A stretch of DNA of 64,000 nucleotides, taken from contig NZ_CP031425.1 in NCBI RefSeq assembly GCF_003367705.1, positions 124,001 through 188,000 of the forward strand. The letters are read 5' to 3'. Both the position numbers and the translations under genes were made by a program. Shown here one piece after another: positions 41,239 to 50,420 of the stretch. Position 1 is the stretch's first letter. The number at the start of each line of letters is the position of its first letter. The notes beneath the pieces are model-generated. The model had not been told where the DNA came from. It worked only from the letters and a program-made list of their open reading frames with translations, and searched no databases. Origin of the DNA: Microbacterium foliorum. GTDB lineage: Bacteria; Actinomycetota; Actinomycetes; Actinomycetales; Microbacteriaceae.

Positions 41239-41961
41239 TCAGAGGCGCGCCGCGGCGACCTGCGCCTCGAGCAGCGGCAGGGTGCGGTCGACCTCGGGCT
41301 GCGGGCGGATGCCGAGGGTGCGGGCGAGCTCGAGCGCGAGCGCGGCGTGGCCCGCGGCGTTGGGGTGGAACGGGTCGTTCATCAGACCCCAGGGCACAGC
41401 ACCGCCGCCCACGTCGGCGAACCGCGCATGCTGGTCGACGAGGATCACGTCGTCCGACGCGGCGACCTCGCGCACGGCATCCGCGAATTCGACGATCCGC
41501 TCGCGACCGGGTGCGTTGGGGATGTCGATCGACGGCGGGGTCTGCAGCACGACGATCGCGCCCGCAGCTCGCGCGCGCGTGACGAACTCGCGCAGCGACG
41601 CGGCGAACTCCACCGGCGCGACGGTCGTGACGCCGGGCCCGGTCGCCATGTCGTTGGTGCCGATCATCAGAGTCAGGATGTCGGGGCGCCACACCGCGAT
41701 GCGACGGTCCCAATCGCCGAGGATGTCGGTGAGACGGTGCCCGCTGATCGCCGTGTTGAGGACGGCATCGCGAGTGCGGCCCAGCTCACCGCGCACCAGC
41801 TCGTGCAGGTGCTCGGCGTAGGTGCGCGCACCCTGCGTGTGCACGAGTCCGTGGGTGATCGAGTCGCCGGTGATGACCCAGTTCAGCGGCTCCGAGCCCG
41901 CGAGCAGGTCGGCGAGGCGGCGGAGGTCGGATGCGGATGCGGGAGACTCGGCGTTCGGCAC
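41239..41961 (-). CDS. SGNH/GDSL hydrolase
   Basis: 240 residues. Block I VITGDSITHG with the nucleophile Ser, block III GTNDMA, and block V DPFHPNAAGH with the Asp-His pair: a complete SGNH catalytic set. No signal peptide is visible, so an intracellular esterase or acyl hydrolase is likely; substrate unknown. The GTG start is 7 nt after TAGTCT (minus strand, 41969-41974), suggesting a leaderless mRNA. Divergent from the next gene with 41 bp between. Confidence 0.87.
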   Translation of the reverse strand: MPNAESPASASDLRRLADLLAGSEPLNWVITGDSITHGLVHTQGARTYAEHLHELVRGELGRTRDAVLNTAISGHRLTDILGDWDRRIAVWRPDILTLMIGTNDMATGPGVTTVAPVEFAASLREFVTRARAAGAIVVLQTPPSIDIPNAPGRERIVEFADAVREVAASDDVILVDQHARFADVGGGAVPWGLMNDPFHPNAAGHAALALELARTLGIRPQPEVDRTLPLLEAQVAAARL

Positions 41962-42002
41962 GCCCTAAAGACTAGCCGCGGGGTCGGTGGAAGACTGGTC
42001 TC

Positions 42003-42461
42003 ATGGCTTCCCCACTGCTCGACGACCTCCTCGCCCGCATCGTCGAGAGCGGACTGCTCGATGATCCGACAGCCGAGAACGGTCTCGTCTACGGCCGCGC
42101 CACGATCGACGCGGCCGGCGCTGTCGTCACGATCAACGTCGATCCCGAGCTCGAGGACGACGAGGAGAACTTCGACGCCGACGCGCTGATCGCGGCGGTC
42201 AGCCGCATTCTGGCGGTGTCGGAGACGCGGTGGCGCGCGGTGATCGACGAGGTCGCCGACGACATCGACGAGGCGGTCGACGACGAGCCGGTGATCGAGC
42301 AGACCGATCTGCGCGACGACCTCGAGGCCACCTCAGCCGTGGTGTTCGCCGATGCCGTGCTGGTCGCCTTCGATGCGCCGAAGCAGTTCCCCGATTCCCG
42401 CATCCTCGTGCAGCTCGATGACGACCTCGAGGTCGCGAGCATCGAAGTGCGCGATCGCTGA
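42003..42461 (+). CDS. hypothetical acidic cytosolic protein
   Basis: 152 residues, strongly acidic (many Asp/Glu, for example ELEDDEENFDADALI). Pattern of strands and helices: LVYGRATIDAAGAVVTINVD, a central helix AVSRILAVSETRWRAVIDEV, then DAVLVAFDAPKQFPDSRILV. I do not recognise the family with confidence. It has no signal or membrane segment. The start is ATG, with an AAGACT box 6 nt upstream, close to the leaderless pattern seen at other genes. Convergent with corA. Confidence 0.65.
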   Translation: MASPLLDDLLARIVESGLLDDPTAENGLVYGRATIDAAGAVVTINVDPELEDDEENFDADALIAAVSRILAVSETRWRAVIDEVADDIDEAVDDEPVIEQTDLRDDLEATSAVVFADAVLVAFDAPKQFPDSRILVQLDDDLEVASIEVRDR

Positions 42462-42472
42462 GTCCGCCCGAC

Positions 42473-43474
42473 TCACAACCACTTCTTGTACTTGAACACC
42501 CCGTAGAGGGCGACGGCGAACGCGGCCATCGCGCCGATCGCCATCGGATATCCGAACGCCCACTCGAGCTCCGGCATCGCCTCGAAGTTCATGCCGTACA
42601 CCGTGCCGACGAGGGTGGGGGCGAAGATGATCGCGGCCCACGACGAGATCTTCTTGATCTCGTCGTTCTGCGCGAGACCCGCCTCGGTCTGCCGTCGCGC
42701 GACGAGCGCGGAGTGCACGGTGAGCGCGTTCTCGAGGATCGCCCGGAACGAGTCGACCCGCTCGTTCACGCGGATCACATGGTCGAGCACGTCGCGCAGC
42801 GACCGCTGCAGCTCCTCGTCGATGCGGTACTTCTCGGATCCCCGGCGCAGCCACTCCAGCATCCCGGAGAGCGGATGCACCGCCCGCTGAAAGTTGATCA
42901 CCTCGCGCGAGAGCTCGTAGATGCGGCGCGAGAGCGCGTCGTCGTCGCTGTCGCCGAAGAGCTGGTCCTCGATCTCGTCGATGTCGTTCAGCAGGCCCGA
43001 GACGATGGGCTCATAGCCGTCGACCACCTCGTCGAGGATCGCGTAGAAGACGGCCTCCGGGCCCATCGCGAGCAGCTCGGGGTTCGCCTCCATGCGCCGG
43101 CGGACGGCGGCGAGGTCGGGCGACTCCGCGTGCCGGATCGTCACGACGAAGTCGGGGCCGACGAACAGGTGCAGCTCGCCGAACTCGATCGACTCCTGCT
43201 CGTCGCGGTAGCGCGCGGGGCGGAGCACCGCGAAGAGGGTGTCGCCGTAGCGCTCGACCTTCGACCGCTGGTGCCCCGAGAGGGCGTCCTCGACGGCCAG
43301 CGGATGCAGGTCGAATTCGCGCGCGACCGAGGCGACCTCCTCGGGGCTCGGACGATACAGGCCGATCCAGGCGATGCCGCCGTGCGCGTCGAGCGACCGG
43401 TAGGTCTCGTCGAGGTTCTCGGGGGTCTCCACGCGACGTCCCTGGACGTACACGCCGTTGTCGATGAGGGCCAT
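42473..43474 (-). CDS. corA: CorA family magnesium/divalent cation channel
   Basis: 333 residues. A large N-terminal cytoplasmic alpha/beta funnel domain, long helix (YRIDEELQRSLRDVLDHVIR region), then two C-terminal transmembrane helices with the signature YGMNFEAMPELEWAFGYP between them (GMN motif, selectivity loop) and a basic end KYKKWL. All are diagnostic of CorA. Stands alone. Confidence 0.92.
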   Translation of the reverse strand: MALIDNGVYVQGRRVETPENLDETYRSLDAHGGIAWIGLYRPSPEEVASVAREFDLHPLAVEDALSGHQRSKVERYGDTLFAVLRPARYRDEQESIEFGELHLFVGPDFVVTIRHAESPDLAAVRRRMEANPELLAMGPEAVFYAILDEVVDGYEPIVSGLLNDIDEIEDQLFGDSDDDALSRRIYELSREVINFQRAVHPLSGMLEWLRRGSEKYRIDEELQRSLRDVLDHVIRVNERVDSFRAILENALTVHSALVARRQTEAGLAQNDEIKKISSWAAIIFAPTLVGTVYGMNFEAMPELEWAFGYPMAIGAMAAFAVALYGVFKYKKWL

Positions 43475-43751
43475 GGCAGGCTCCGTTCTCGCAGGCGCAC
43501 GCCCGGACAGAGGGGTCGTGCGCAGATTTCGTCAGGGGGCGGATGACGCCGCCGACGGCTGCGGAGCAGGACGTGCAGGTGCGGAGCCGGAGCTCAACGC
43601 ACGGATGCCGTCAGACGCGACGCAACGAAGGCGGCGTCGCAACTATCACCGGACATCGCCATCACCGCCTCTCGCGCTCTGAAGGGGTCACATGACCCGA
43701 CGTGCCAGCATACTCCTGCGCGCTGGACGTGGACTCCGCGGAGCGGACGCC

Positions 43752-44591
43752 TCAGGCGTCGATGCCGACGAGTTCGGCGCTCCTGCGCCACAGAGCCTCG
43801 GCGAGAGCGGCATCCTCGATCATCGGATTGACCCGTCGGGTCAGCACGCGCTCGTCGTAGTACCGCCCCGAGATCCAGGTCTCGTCGGGTGTCCCCTCGG
43901 CGAACCAGGTCAGGGTGCGGCCGCCCTTGTCGCTGCTGATGAGCAGCAGGTGCTTGAGCGGCGTGCGATAGACGAGGCGCATGATCGTGCTCGAGTCGGA
44001 CGCGAAGTTGGTCTGCACGGTGCCGGGGTGGAAGGCGACCGAGGTGAGGCCCTCGCCGTGGAACTTCGTGTGCAGGCTCTTCGTGAAGAGGACGTTCGCG
44101 AGCTTGGCATCGCCGTACGCCTTGTTCGCGCTGTACTTGGCGCGATTGTCGAGGTCGTCGACGTCGATGCGTCCGAACAGCCGGTGAGCGACGCTGGAGG
44201 TGTTGATGACCGCCGCGCGGCCGGTGCGCAGCTGCGGCAGCAGGAGGTTGGTGAGCAGGAAGGGCGCGAGGTGGTTGACCTGCAGGGTCTTCTCGTGGCC
44301 GTCGACCGTCGGGGTCTGATCGCCGAAGATGCCGCCCGCGTTGTTCGCGAGCACGTCGATGCCGCCGTCGCCGACGGCATCCGCGATCTTCGCGGCGAGC
44401 TCGCGCACGTCGTCGAGCCGCGCGAAGTCGGCGGTGAACCACTCCGCACCCGTGTCGGCGGCGACTGCGCGTGTCTTCTCGACCGAGCGTCCGACGAGGA
44501 TCAGCCGATGGCCGTCCTCCGAGAGCTGGCGGGCCGAAGCCGCCCCGATGCCGTCGGACGCGCCCGTGAGCACGATCGTCTTGGTCGTCAT
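43752..44591 (-). CDS. short-chain dehydrogenase/reductase
   Basis: 279 residues. NAD(P)-binding TGASDGIG (about 9-16), NNAGG (about 84-88), catalytic Ser in NTSSVAH and Lys in YSANKAYGDAK (YxxxK). The Rossmann fold is long at the C-terminus, as in retinol dehydrogenase/WWOX-like SDRs. GGCAGGATC precedes the ATG. It overlaps the upstream gene by 4 bp (ATGA). Substrate unknown. Confidence 0.85.
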   Translation of the reverse strand: MTTKTIVLTGASDGIGAASARQLSEDGHRLILVGRSVEKTRAVAADTGAEWFTADFARLDDVRELAAKIADAVGDGGIDVLANNAGGIFGDQTPTVDGHEKTLQVNHLAPFLLTNLLLPQLRTGRAAVINTSSVAHRLFGRIDVDDLDNRAKYSANKAYGDAKLANVLFTKSLHTKFHGEGLTSVAFHPGTVQTNFASDSSTIMRLVYRTPLKHLLLISSDKGGRTLTWFAEGTPDETWISGRYYDERVLTRRVNPMIEDAALAEALWRRSAELVGIDA

Positions 44592-46165
44592 GATCCTGCC
44601 TTCGATGGGCGATCGGATGCCGGTTCCCCGGCGGTGCGGCTGCGCGCGACGTACACGGTGTTCGATGAGGTGCCGCCGGTGACGGCGTTCGCGAAGTCGA
44701 TGACGTGAGCGACGACACCATCGAACACGGCGCGCATCGTCTCCAGGAAGTCTTCGTCGGGCGGGTCGTCCGACCACAGTGCGAACACTCCGCCGGTGGC
44801 GAGGTGTCGATCGAGTGAACGCAGACCGTCGACGGTGTAGAGGTCGGCGTGTGTGGGGTCGAGCTGGTGGCGCGGGGAGTGGTCGACATCGAGGAGGATC
44901 GCCGAGTAGTCGCCCTCGCCCTCGGCGGGTGCGGCACGGACCAGCGCGAAGAAGTCGTCTTCGACCAGGCTCGTGCGGGGATCCTCGACGAGCTCGGCCG
45001 ACACCGGGAGCAGCAGTCGCTGATGCCAGCCGATCACCGCGCCCAGCCGATCGACCACGGTGAGCGAGGTCACCCGGTCGTCGTGCAGTGCCGTGACCGC
45101 CGTGTATCCGAGTCCGAGGCCGCCGACCAGCACCGAGAGGTCATCGCCCGTGGCGGCGGCGAGACCCAGAGTCGAGAGCTCCTCCTCCGCCACCGTGAAC
45201 AGACTCGACATCAGATACTCGTCGCCGAGCCTGACCTCATAGATCTCCTGGCCGACCGCCGGCTCGGTGCGTCGGCGCAGCGTCAGCTCGCCGATCGGGG
45301 TGTCCTGCCAGTCGAGCTCTTCGAACCGTGTGATCACTGCGCCGCTTCTCCGTCGTTCGTCGTCTTCGGGGGGCAGGCGCAGCGGCATCCGCTCACCCTC
45401 GGGTTCCGATGCGCTCCGTGCAGACGGCTGCGGGGGCGCGACCGGCGCGGCGATCTCGCGCGCCACCTGCTTCTCGAGCACCTGCACGGCCTCGTCGCTC
45501 AGCAGGATCAGCCCTTCGAGCTCGTCGCGCACGCGACGGTAGGCGACGTTGCGCTCGGCCTGGGTGGCCGACTCGTCGACGGCGACTTTGAGCAGCTGCT
45601 GAGCGCGGTCGAGTCGTTTGCGCTCGGGTTCGGTGAACGTCGAGTCGCGCAGGCGCCGGGCATCCTTCTCGGCGATCTCGAACGCGACGGCGTAGGCGCC
45701 CACCGCGTCGAGGTACTCCGACACCTGCTTCTCGGTGACGGTCTGCTCGGCGGACGCCGGCCGCAGAGCATCCGCCGTCTTCTTGGCCCGCAGGAACGCG
45801 GCGACCAGGGGCTGACGCCCGTCGCTCATGGCGGGGAAGGCGATCAGCTTCGCGACGTCGAGCTCGTAGTCGAGCCAGCGCGCGGTGATCTCGTCGTGCT
45901 CGGCGAACAGCCGCTCGAGCAGCGCGTTCGGGGCCACGGACGCCGTCGTGTCGACGACCGCCGGGCTCGCCCGCCGGGCAGTGCCGCCGCGTGCCTCGAG
46001 CTGGGCCGTCTTGATCTCCGCCTTCAGGCGCAGCGTCTCGAGGCGTCGCTCATGACGGCGCCGCGCATTGCGCTCCCATGCCTTCGCCGCGCCGCCGGCG
46101 ACACCCATGATGGGGAAGATGATCCACCAGGGCACGGTGCCGAGCCAGCTGAAGAAGGGTTCCAT
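44588..46165 (-). CDS. membrane-anchored coiled-coil protein fused to spermidine synthase-like domain
   Basis: 525 residues. One N-terminal transmembrane helix (WLGTVPWWIIFPIMGVAGG), then a charged helical region to about residue 245 (RRRHERRLETLRLKAEIKTA and later segments), a Pro/Ser/Glu linker, and from about residue 280 a spermidine synthase-like Rossmann domain (VLVGGLGLGYTAVTAL, SLTVVDRLGAVIGWH, SAILLDVDHSPRH). The C-terminal part alone has the size of stand-alone proteins of that family, so this is probably a fusion. The SAM-type loop is present, but polyamine-binding residues cannot be confirmed. Downstream partner: SDR gene. Confidence 0.72.
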   Translation of the reverse strand: MEPFFSWLGTVPWWIIFPIMGVAGGAAKAWERNARRRHERRLETLRLKAEIKTAQLEARGGTARRASPAVVDTTASVAPNALLERLFAEHDEITARWLDYELDVAKLIAFPAMSDGRQPLVAAFLRAKKTADALRPASAEQTVTEKQVSEYLDAVGAYAVAFEIAEKDARRLRDSTFTEPERKRLDRAQQLLKVAVDESATQAERNVAYRRVRDELEGLILLSDEAVQVLEKQVAREIAAPVAPPQPSARSASEPEGERMPLRLPPEDDERRRSGAVITRFEELDWQDTPIGELTLRRRTEPAVGQEIYEVRLGDEYLMSSLFTVAEEELSTLGLAAATGDDLSVLVGGLGLGYTAVTALHDDRVTSLTVVDRLGAVIGWHQRLLLPVSAELVEDPRTSLVEDDFFALVRAAPAEGEGDYSAILLDVDHSPRHQLDPTHADLYTVDGLRSLDRHLATGGVFALWSDDPPDEDFLETMRAVFDGVVAHVIDFANAVTGGTSSNTVYVARSRTAGEPASDRPSKAGS

Positions 46166-46204
46166 GATGCCCTCAGCCTACTTCTCGGGGTTCCCGCCGT
46201 CGCC

Positions 46205-46312
46205 GGCTCCCGGGGCGCCCGCCGGTGCCGGTTCCCGGGGCGCCCGCCGGTGCTGGTTCCCGGGGCGCCCGCCGGTGCCGGTTCCCGGCGGGGGCCGTTC
46301 CCGGCGGGGGCC
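46205..46312. repeat. tandem 25-bp and 16-bp GC-rich repeats
   Basis: Three copies of a 25-bp unit (GGTTCCCGGGGCGCC then CGCCGGTGCC; 46205-46279) followed by two 16-17-bp units GTTCCCGGCGGGGGCC (46280-46312). They run directly into the GTTCAC element at 46313. No gene in this gap. Confidence 0.75.
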
Positions 46313-46419
46313 GTTCACTATTCAGCACCGTTGGTCGGCCAACGGTGTCGCGCACCGGACGATCCGCGGGTCGTCGGCGCTCGACCCGGGCGCGAGAACT
46401 TCCTTGCTGAATTGTGAAC
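46313..46419. repeat. GTTCAC element, 107 bp
   Basis: Left end GTTCACTATTCAGCAC (46313-46328), right end TTGCTGAATTGTGAAC (46404-46419). Inner hairpins CACCGTTGG/CCAACGGTG (46326-46347) and GACGATCC..GGGTCGTC. The longest of the four copies. Confidence 0.78.
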
Positions 46420-46450
46420 CGCGTTCGCCGGAGCCAGGTCACCGGCGTCG

Positions 46451-46498
46451 CCGGAAGACGGGCCGGAAGACCGGCCGGAAGACCGGCTGGAGACCGGC
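46451..46498. repeat. 12-bp tandem repeats
   Basis: About four units of CCGGAAGACCGG with small changes, 35 bp before the stop of the GH3 gene. Nothing else is seen here. Confidence 0.6.
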
Positions 46499-46533
46499 CG
46501 GGTCGGGCAGGCGCAGTGACGCGCGTCCGAACG

Positions 46534-48756
46534 TCAGCCGCGCTGCGCGCGCTCGACGAGGGCGATGAGCTCGGCGCGCGGCAGCGGGAATCCGTCGAGG
46601 CGACCGACCGGGAAGTTGCCGAGCATCTTGAGCATCTCGTCGCCCTCGGAGCCGAACTTCTCGGCGATGATCCCGGCGAACTCCGCCCCCACGACCGGGT
46701 CGACCAGCAGCTCGTCGAACGACGAGCCGAGGCTGACCGGCAGCACGACCTCGTCACCGGCGACCGCGACGGCCGTGTGCGCACGCAGGTCACGACTCGA
46801 CGAGCCGAGGTCGATCACGTACTCGCCGGCCTCGACGATCCAGCGGTCGACGCGAACGTCCCAGTACGCCAGCTCCGCGCGGCGAAGTCGCAGCTCGACC
46901 TCGCCGGTCTCGCCCGGCTCGAGCGCTACGGAAGCGAAGGCCTTGAGCTCGCGCGGCGGGCGCTGCACCGACGATCCGGGCAGGCTCGTGTACGCCTGCA
47001 CGACCTCGCGTCCGGCGACCTCCCCGGTGTTCGTGACCGGCACCGTGACGAGGACGTCGCCCGAGCTGTCGACCGATGCCGTCGCGTCGCCGTACGAGAA
47101 CGTCGTGTACGACAGGCCGTGCCCGAACGGGAAGGCGACAGGCAGCTGCCGTGCGTCGTACCAGCGGTACCCGACCAGCAGGCCCTCGCCGTAGTACGAG
47201 TGGCCGTGCTCTCCGGGGAAGCTGCCGAAGGCGGGGGTGTCCTCGAGGCGCAGCGGGATCGTCTCGGCGAGCCGGCCCGACGGGTTCACGACGCCGAACA
47301 GCACGTCGGCGGTGCCGCCGCCTCCCGCCTGTCCGAGCAGCCATGCCTCGACGATGGCGGGCACCCGGTCGGCGAACGGCAGGGCCACGACCCCGCCGTT
47401 CGAGAGCACGACGACGACGTTCGAGGTGACTCCGAGCACGGCATCCAGCAGAGCGAGCTGGTCGGCAGGCAGGTCGATGTGCTCGCGGTCGAAGCCCTCG
47501 GACTCCTCGTGCGCGGGCACGCCGAGGAACACGACGGCGACGTCGGCGGCGGATGCGGCGGCGACGGCCTCCGCACGGAGCGCGGCGGAGTCGGCATCCG
47601 CGTCCTCGCCGATCGCGAACCCGGCGGCGAACGTGACCTCGCCGTCGCTGAGCGCACGGATCTCATCGAGCGCGGTGTCGATGCGGGTCGGGTTGATCTG
47701 CGACGAACCGGCGCCCTGGAACCGCGGGGTGCGCGCGAACTCGCCGATCACGGCGAGTGCCGCCGACGGCTGCAGGGGCAGGATGCCGCCCTCGTTGCGC
47801 AGCAGCACGATCGAGCGGCCGGCGACCTCGCGGGCGAGCGCGTGGTGCCCGTCGACGTCGAGCGGTCCCGATGCCGCGGGCCGCGACTGGGCCTTGCGGG
47901 TCAGGTCGAGCAGGCGGTCGACGACCGTGTCGACGGCGGCCTCCTCGAGGCTGCCGTCCTGCACGGCGGCGACGATCTCGGCATCCGTGCGTCCGCTGCT
48001 ACCCGGCATCTCGAGGTCCATGCCGGCGATGACGCCGGCGACGCGGCTGTTGACCGCGCCCCAGTCCGAGACGACGATGCCCTCGAAGCCCCACTCGTCA
48101 CGCAGGACCGTCGTGAGCAGCCACGGGTCTTCGGACGCGTAGACGCCGTTGATCCGGTTGTACGAGCACATGATCGTCCAGGGCTGGGCGTCTTCGACGA
48201 CCCGCTGGAATCCGCGCAGGTAGATCTCGCGCAGCGTGCGCGGGTCGACGTCGCTCGAGACCCGAAGGCGGTCGGTCTCCTGGTTGTTCGCGGCGAAGTG
48301 CTTGAGCGAGGAGCCGACGCCCTGCGACTGGATGCCGCGCACGAGCCCGGCCCCCATCGCGCCCGAGACGATCGGGTCTTCCGACATGTACTCGAAGTTG
48401 CGGCCGCACAAGGGCGAGCGCTTGATGTTGATGCCCGGGCCGAGGATCACCGCGACGTCCTCGATCGCGGACTCGACGCCGAGGGCGACGCCGACGCGCT
48501 CGGCGAGGGCGGGGTCGAAGGTCGCTGAGAGTCCGACAGCGGGCGGGAAGCAGGTGGCGGGAATGCTGCCGGCGAGACCCAGATGGTCGGTGTCGCCACC
48601 CTGCTTGCGCAGGCCGTGGGGCCCGTCGGTGAGCATGAGCGAGGGGATGCCGAGGCGGTCGATGCTCTTGGTCGTCCAGAAGTCCGCGCCGCTGGTGAGA
48701 GCCGCCTTCTCTTCGAGGGTGAGGTCGTGGGCGCGCGCGCCGGTGGGCTCGGTCAT
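46534..48756 (-). CDS. glycoside hydrolase family 3 beta-glucosidase-type enzyme
   Basis: 740 residues with the GH3 order: (alpha/beta)8 domain, alpha/beta sandwich, fibronectin-III-like C-terminus. Seen: LTLEEKAALTSG, LMLTDGPHGLR, KHF in SSLKHFAANNQE, nucleophile Asp231 in GIVVSDWGAV, and the C-terminal FGHGLSYTTFSY. No signal peptide, so it acts on sugars after uptake. GAGAGGGAAT precedes the ATG. Divergent from an MFS transporter with two palindromes between, so uptake and hydrolysis of a beta-glycoside are probably co-regulated. Beta-glucosidase and beta-xylosidase cannot be told apart by sequence here. Confidence 0.9.
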   Translation of the reverse strand: MTEPTGARAHDLTLEEKAALTSGADFWTTKSIDRLGIPSLMLTDGPHGLRKQGGDTDHLGLAGSIPATCFPPAVGLSATFDPALAERVGVALGVESAIEDVAVILGPGINIKRSPLCGRNFEYMSEDPIVSGAMGAGLVRGIQSQGVGSSLKHFAANNQETDRLRVSSDVDPRTLREIYLRGFQRVVEDAQPWTIMCSYNRINGVYASEDPWLLTTVLRDEWGFEGIVVSDWGAVNSRVAGVIAGMDLEMPGSSGRTDAEIVAAVQDGSLEEAAVDTVVDRLLDLTRKAQSRPAASGPLDVDGHHALAREVAGRSIVLLRNEGGILPLQPSAALAVIGEFARTPRFQGAGSSQINPTRIDTALDEIRALSDGEVTFAAGFAIGEDADADSAALRAEAVAAASAADVAVVFLGVPAHEESEGFDREHIDLPADQLALLDAVLGVTSNVVVVLSNGGVVALPFADRVPAIVEAWLLGQAGGGGTADVLFGVVNPSGRLAETIPLRLEDTPAFGSFPGEHGHSYYGEGLLVGYRWYDARQLPVAFPFGHGLSYTTFSYGDATASVDSSGDVLVTVPVTNTGEVAGREVVQAYTSLPGSSVQRPPRELKAFASVALEPGETGEVELRLRRAELAYWDVRVDRWIVEAGEYVIDLGSSSRDLRAHTAVAVAGDEVVLPVSLGSSFDELLVDPVVGAEFAGIIAEKFGSEGDEMLKMLGNFPVGRLDGFPLPRAELIALVERAQRG

Positions 48757-48822
48757 GGGATTCCCTCTCGCCGTTGAGTCGGATCGGGCCGCGTCGAAGG
48801 TGCAGCATCCGCTCGATTTCTC

Positions 48823-48845
48823 AAAACTTTAATCGTTATGGTTTT
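48823..48845. promoter_or_regulatory. candidate operator 1 between GH3 and MFS genes
   Basis: A 23-bp near-palindrome AAAACnnTAAnnnTTAnnGTTTT, A/T-rich, 67 bp before the GH3 start. The form resembles a LacI-type or related operator. Confidence 0.5.
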
Positions 48846-48888
48846 CTGCCACAAGGAACGCCGACATCTTCGGAAGAATGTCTTGCAG

Positions 48889-48915
48889 TGAAAACCTGAA
48901 CGGTCTAGGTTTTCA
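48889..48915. promoter_or_regulatory. candidate operator 2 between GH3 and MFS genes
   Basis: TGAAAACCT (48889-48897) and AGGTTTTCA (48907-48915): perfect 9-bp arms with a 9-nt spacer, 75 bp before the MFS start. Shares the AAAAC/GTTTT outer words with operator 1. Confidence 0.6.
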
Positions 48916-48989
48916 TCCACGGGAGCGAATCTCCGGCATGTCGCAGCGTTGCGACGCCTTCGGACTCCCACCGGCCGAAGGAGGCAGGC

Positions 48990-50324
48990 ATGAGCGGTTC
49001 CGCAGCGGGTACGCCGTCGGGGATGACGACGGCGACGGCGGTCGCACGAGAGCATCACTGGTTCGCAGAACCGACGGAGCCGGCGAAGAAGGGGTACGTC
49101 GCCTGGCTGATCATCGCGCAGTTCATCTTCTTCATCGCCCTGCTGGGGCCGGCCATCGTCGGCATCGGTCTGAAGATCACCGATCTGCAGAACGCCGGGG
49201 CGATCGCTGACGGCGCCGCGGGCTTCAACACGGCATCCGCGATCCTCGGTGGAGTCGGCGCGTTCTTCGCGACCGTCGCGAACGTGGTGTTCGGACGCGT
49301 CTCCGACCGCACGACGAGCCGGTGGGGGCGCCGACGGATCTGGATCGTGCTCGGAACCGTCATCATGACGATCGGCTTCGTGTTCATGGCGCTCGGCCCC
49401 AGCCTGCTCGTCGCCACGATCGGCTGGGCGATCGCCCAGCTCGGCGCGAACATGACCCTCGCACCGTTCGTGGCGACGATCGCCGACCAGGTGCCCAAGT
49501 TTCAGCGCGGATCGGTGGCCGCGGGTCTCGGCATCGCACAGAACCTCGGCATCGTCGGCGGCACCTATGTCGCGGGCTGGTTCTCGTTCAACCTCTTCAT
49601 CGTCTTCGTGGTTCCCGCGATCCTCGCGATCATCGCCATGGTCGTGTTCGCGATCGTGCTGCCCGACCGGGTGCTCCCGGCCCGGCCGCCGCGCATCAGC
49701 TTCCGCGAGGTCATGCAGACGATCTGGGTCAGCCCGGTCGCACACCCCGACTTCGCGCTCGCGTGGTGGTCGCGGTTCCTCATCACGTTCGCGAGCTTCG
49801 GGTTCACCACCTTCCGCTTCGCCTACATGGGCTTCCACCTGGGGGTCCCCGAAGAGGACATCGGCCTGCTGATCGCGAACACGACGCTCGTGTACACCGC
49901 GGCCCTGGTGGTCACGGCGTGGATCGCGGGCAAGATCTCCGACAGGATCGGTCGACGCAAGGTCTTCGTCTGGACCTCGACGGTGCTCTTCGCCGCCGGC
50001 ACGTTCGCGTTGATCTTCATCCAGGACGTCCCGTCGTACTACATCCTGGAGATCCTGCTGGGGGCGGCATACGGAATCTACGTCGGCGTCGACCTCGCGC
50101 TCGTCGTCGACGTGCTGCCCAACCCGGATGACTCGGGCAAGGACCTGGGCGTCTTCAACATCGCCAACGCGCTGCCGCAGACGGTGGCCCCTCTCATCGG
50201 CGGCCTCGTGCTGGCGTCGACCGGCGGTACCAGCGGTGCCGACTACACGGTCTGGTTCACGATCTGCGCGGTCGCGGCGCTGATAGGCGCCGCGGTGATC
50301 TTCCCGATCAAGAGCGTGAAATAG
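48990..50324 (+). CDS. MFS sugar transporter
   Basis: 444 residues, 12 transmembrane helices. MFS motif A-like FGRVSDRTTSRWGRRRIWI after helix 2 and the repeat AGKISDRIGRRKVFV in the second half. GGAGGCAGGC precedes the ATG. Placed head to head with the GH3 enzyme and followed by a TetR gene, it probably imports a glycoside for that enzyme; this is inference from context. Confidence 0.87.
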   Translation: MSGSAAGTPSGMTTATAVAREHHWFAEPTEPAKKGYVAWLIIAQFIFFIALLGPAIVGIGLKITDLQNAGAIADGAAGFNTASAILGGVGAFFATVANVVFGRVSDRTTSRWGRRRIWIVLGTVIMTIGFVFMALGPSLLVATIGWAIAQLGANMTLAPFVATIADQVPKFQRGSVAAGLGIAQNLGIVGGTYVAGWFSFNLFIVFVVPAILAIIAMVVFAIVLPDRVLPARPPRISFREVMQTIWVSPVAHPDFALAWWSRFLITFASFGFTTFRFAYMGFHLGVPEEDIGLLIANTTLVYTAALVVTAWIAGKISDRIGRRKVFVWTSTVLFAAGTFALIFIQDVPSYYILEILLGAAYGIYVGVDLALVVDVLPNPDDSGKDLGVFNIANALPQTVAPLIGGLVLASTGGTSGADYTVWFTICAVAALIGAAVIFPIKSVK

Positions 50325-50343
50325 CGGGGACGGGGAGTGGCGG

Positions 50344-50369
50344 CCGGATGCCTCGGGGGGCGCATCCGG
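50344..50369 (+). terminator. terminator hairpin after the MFS gene
   Basis: CCGGATGC (50344-50351) and GCATCCGG (50362-50369), perfect 8-bp arms, 20 nt past the stop. Confidence 0.6.
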
Positions 50370-50420
50370 TCGTCACGGGTCTCCGCTCGAGCGTTCATCG
50401 GATTCTCCTAGACTGACGAC

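Noticed and set aside
44588..46165. Frameshift or missed stop joining two genes
   Set aside because: The frame is continuous, with normal codon use and a plausible linker; kept as a fusion with a caveat.
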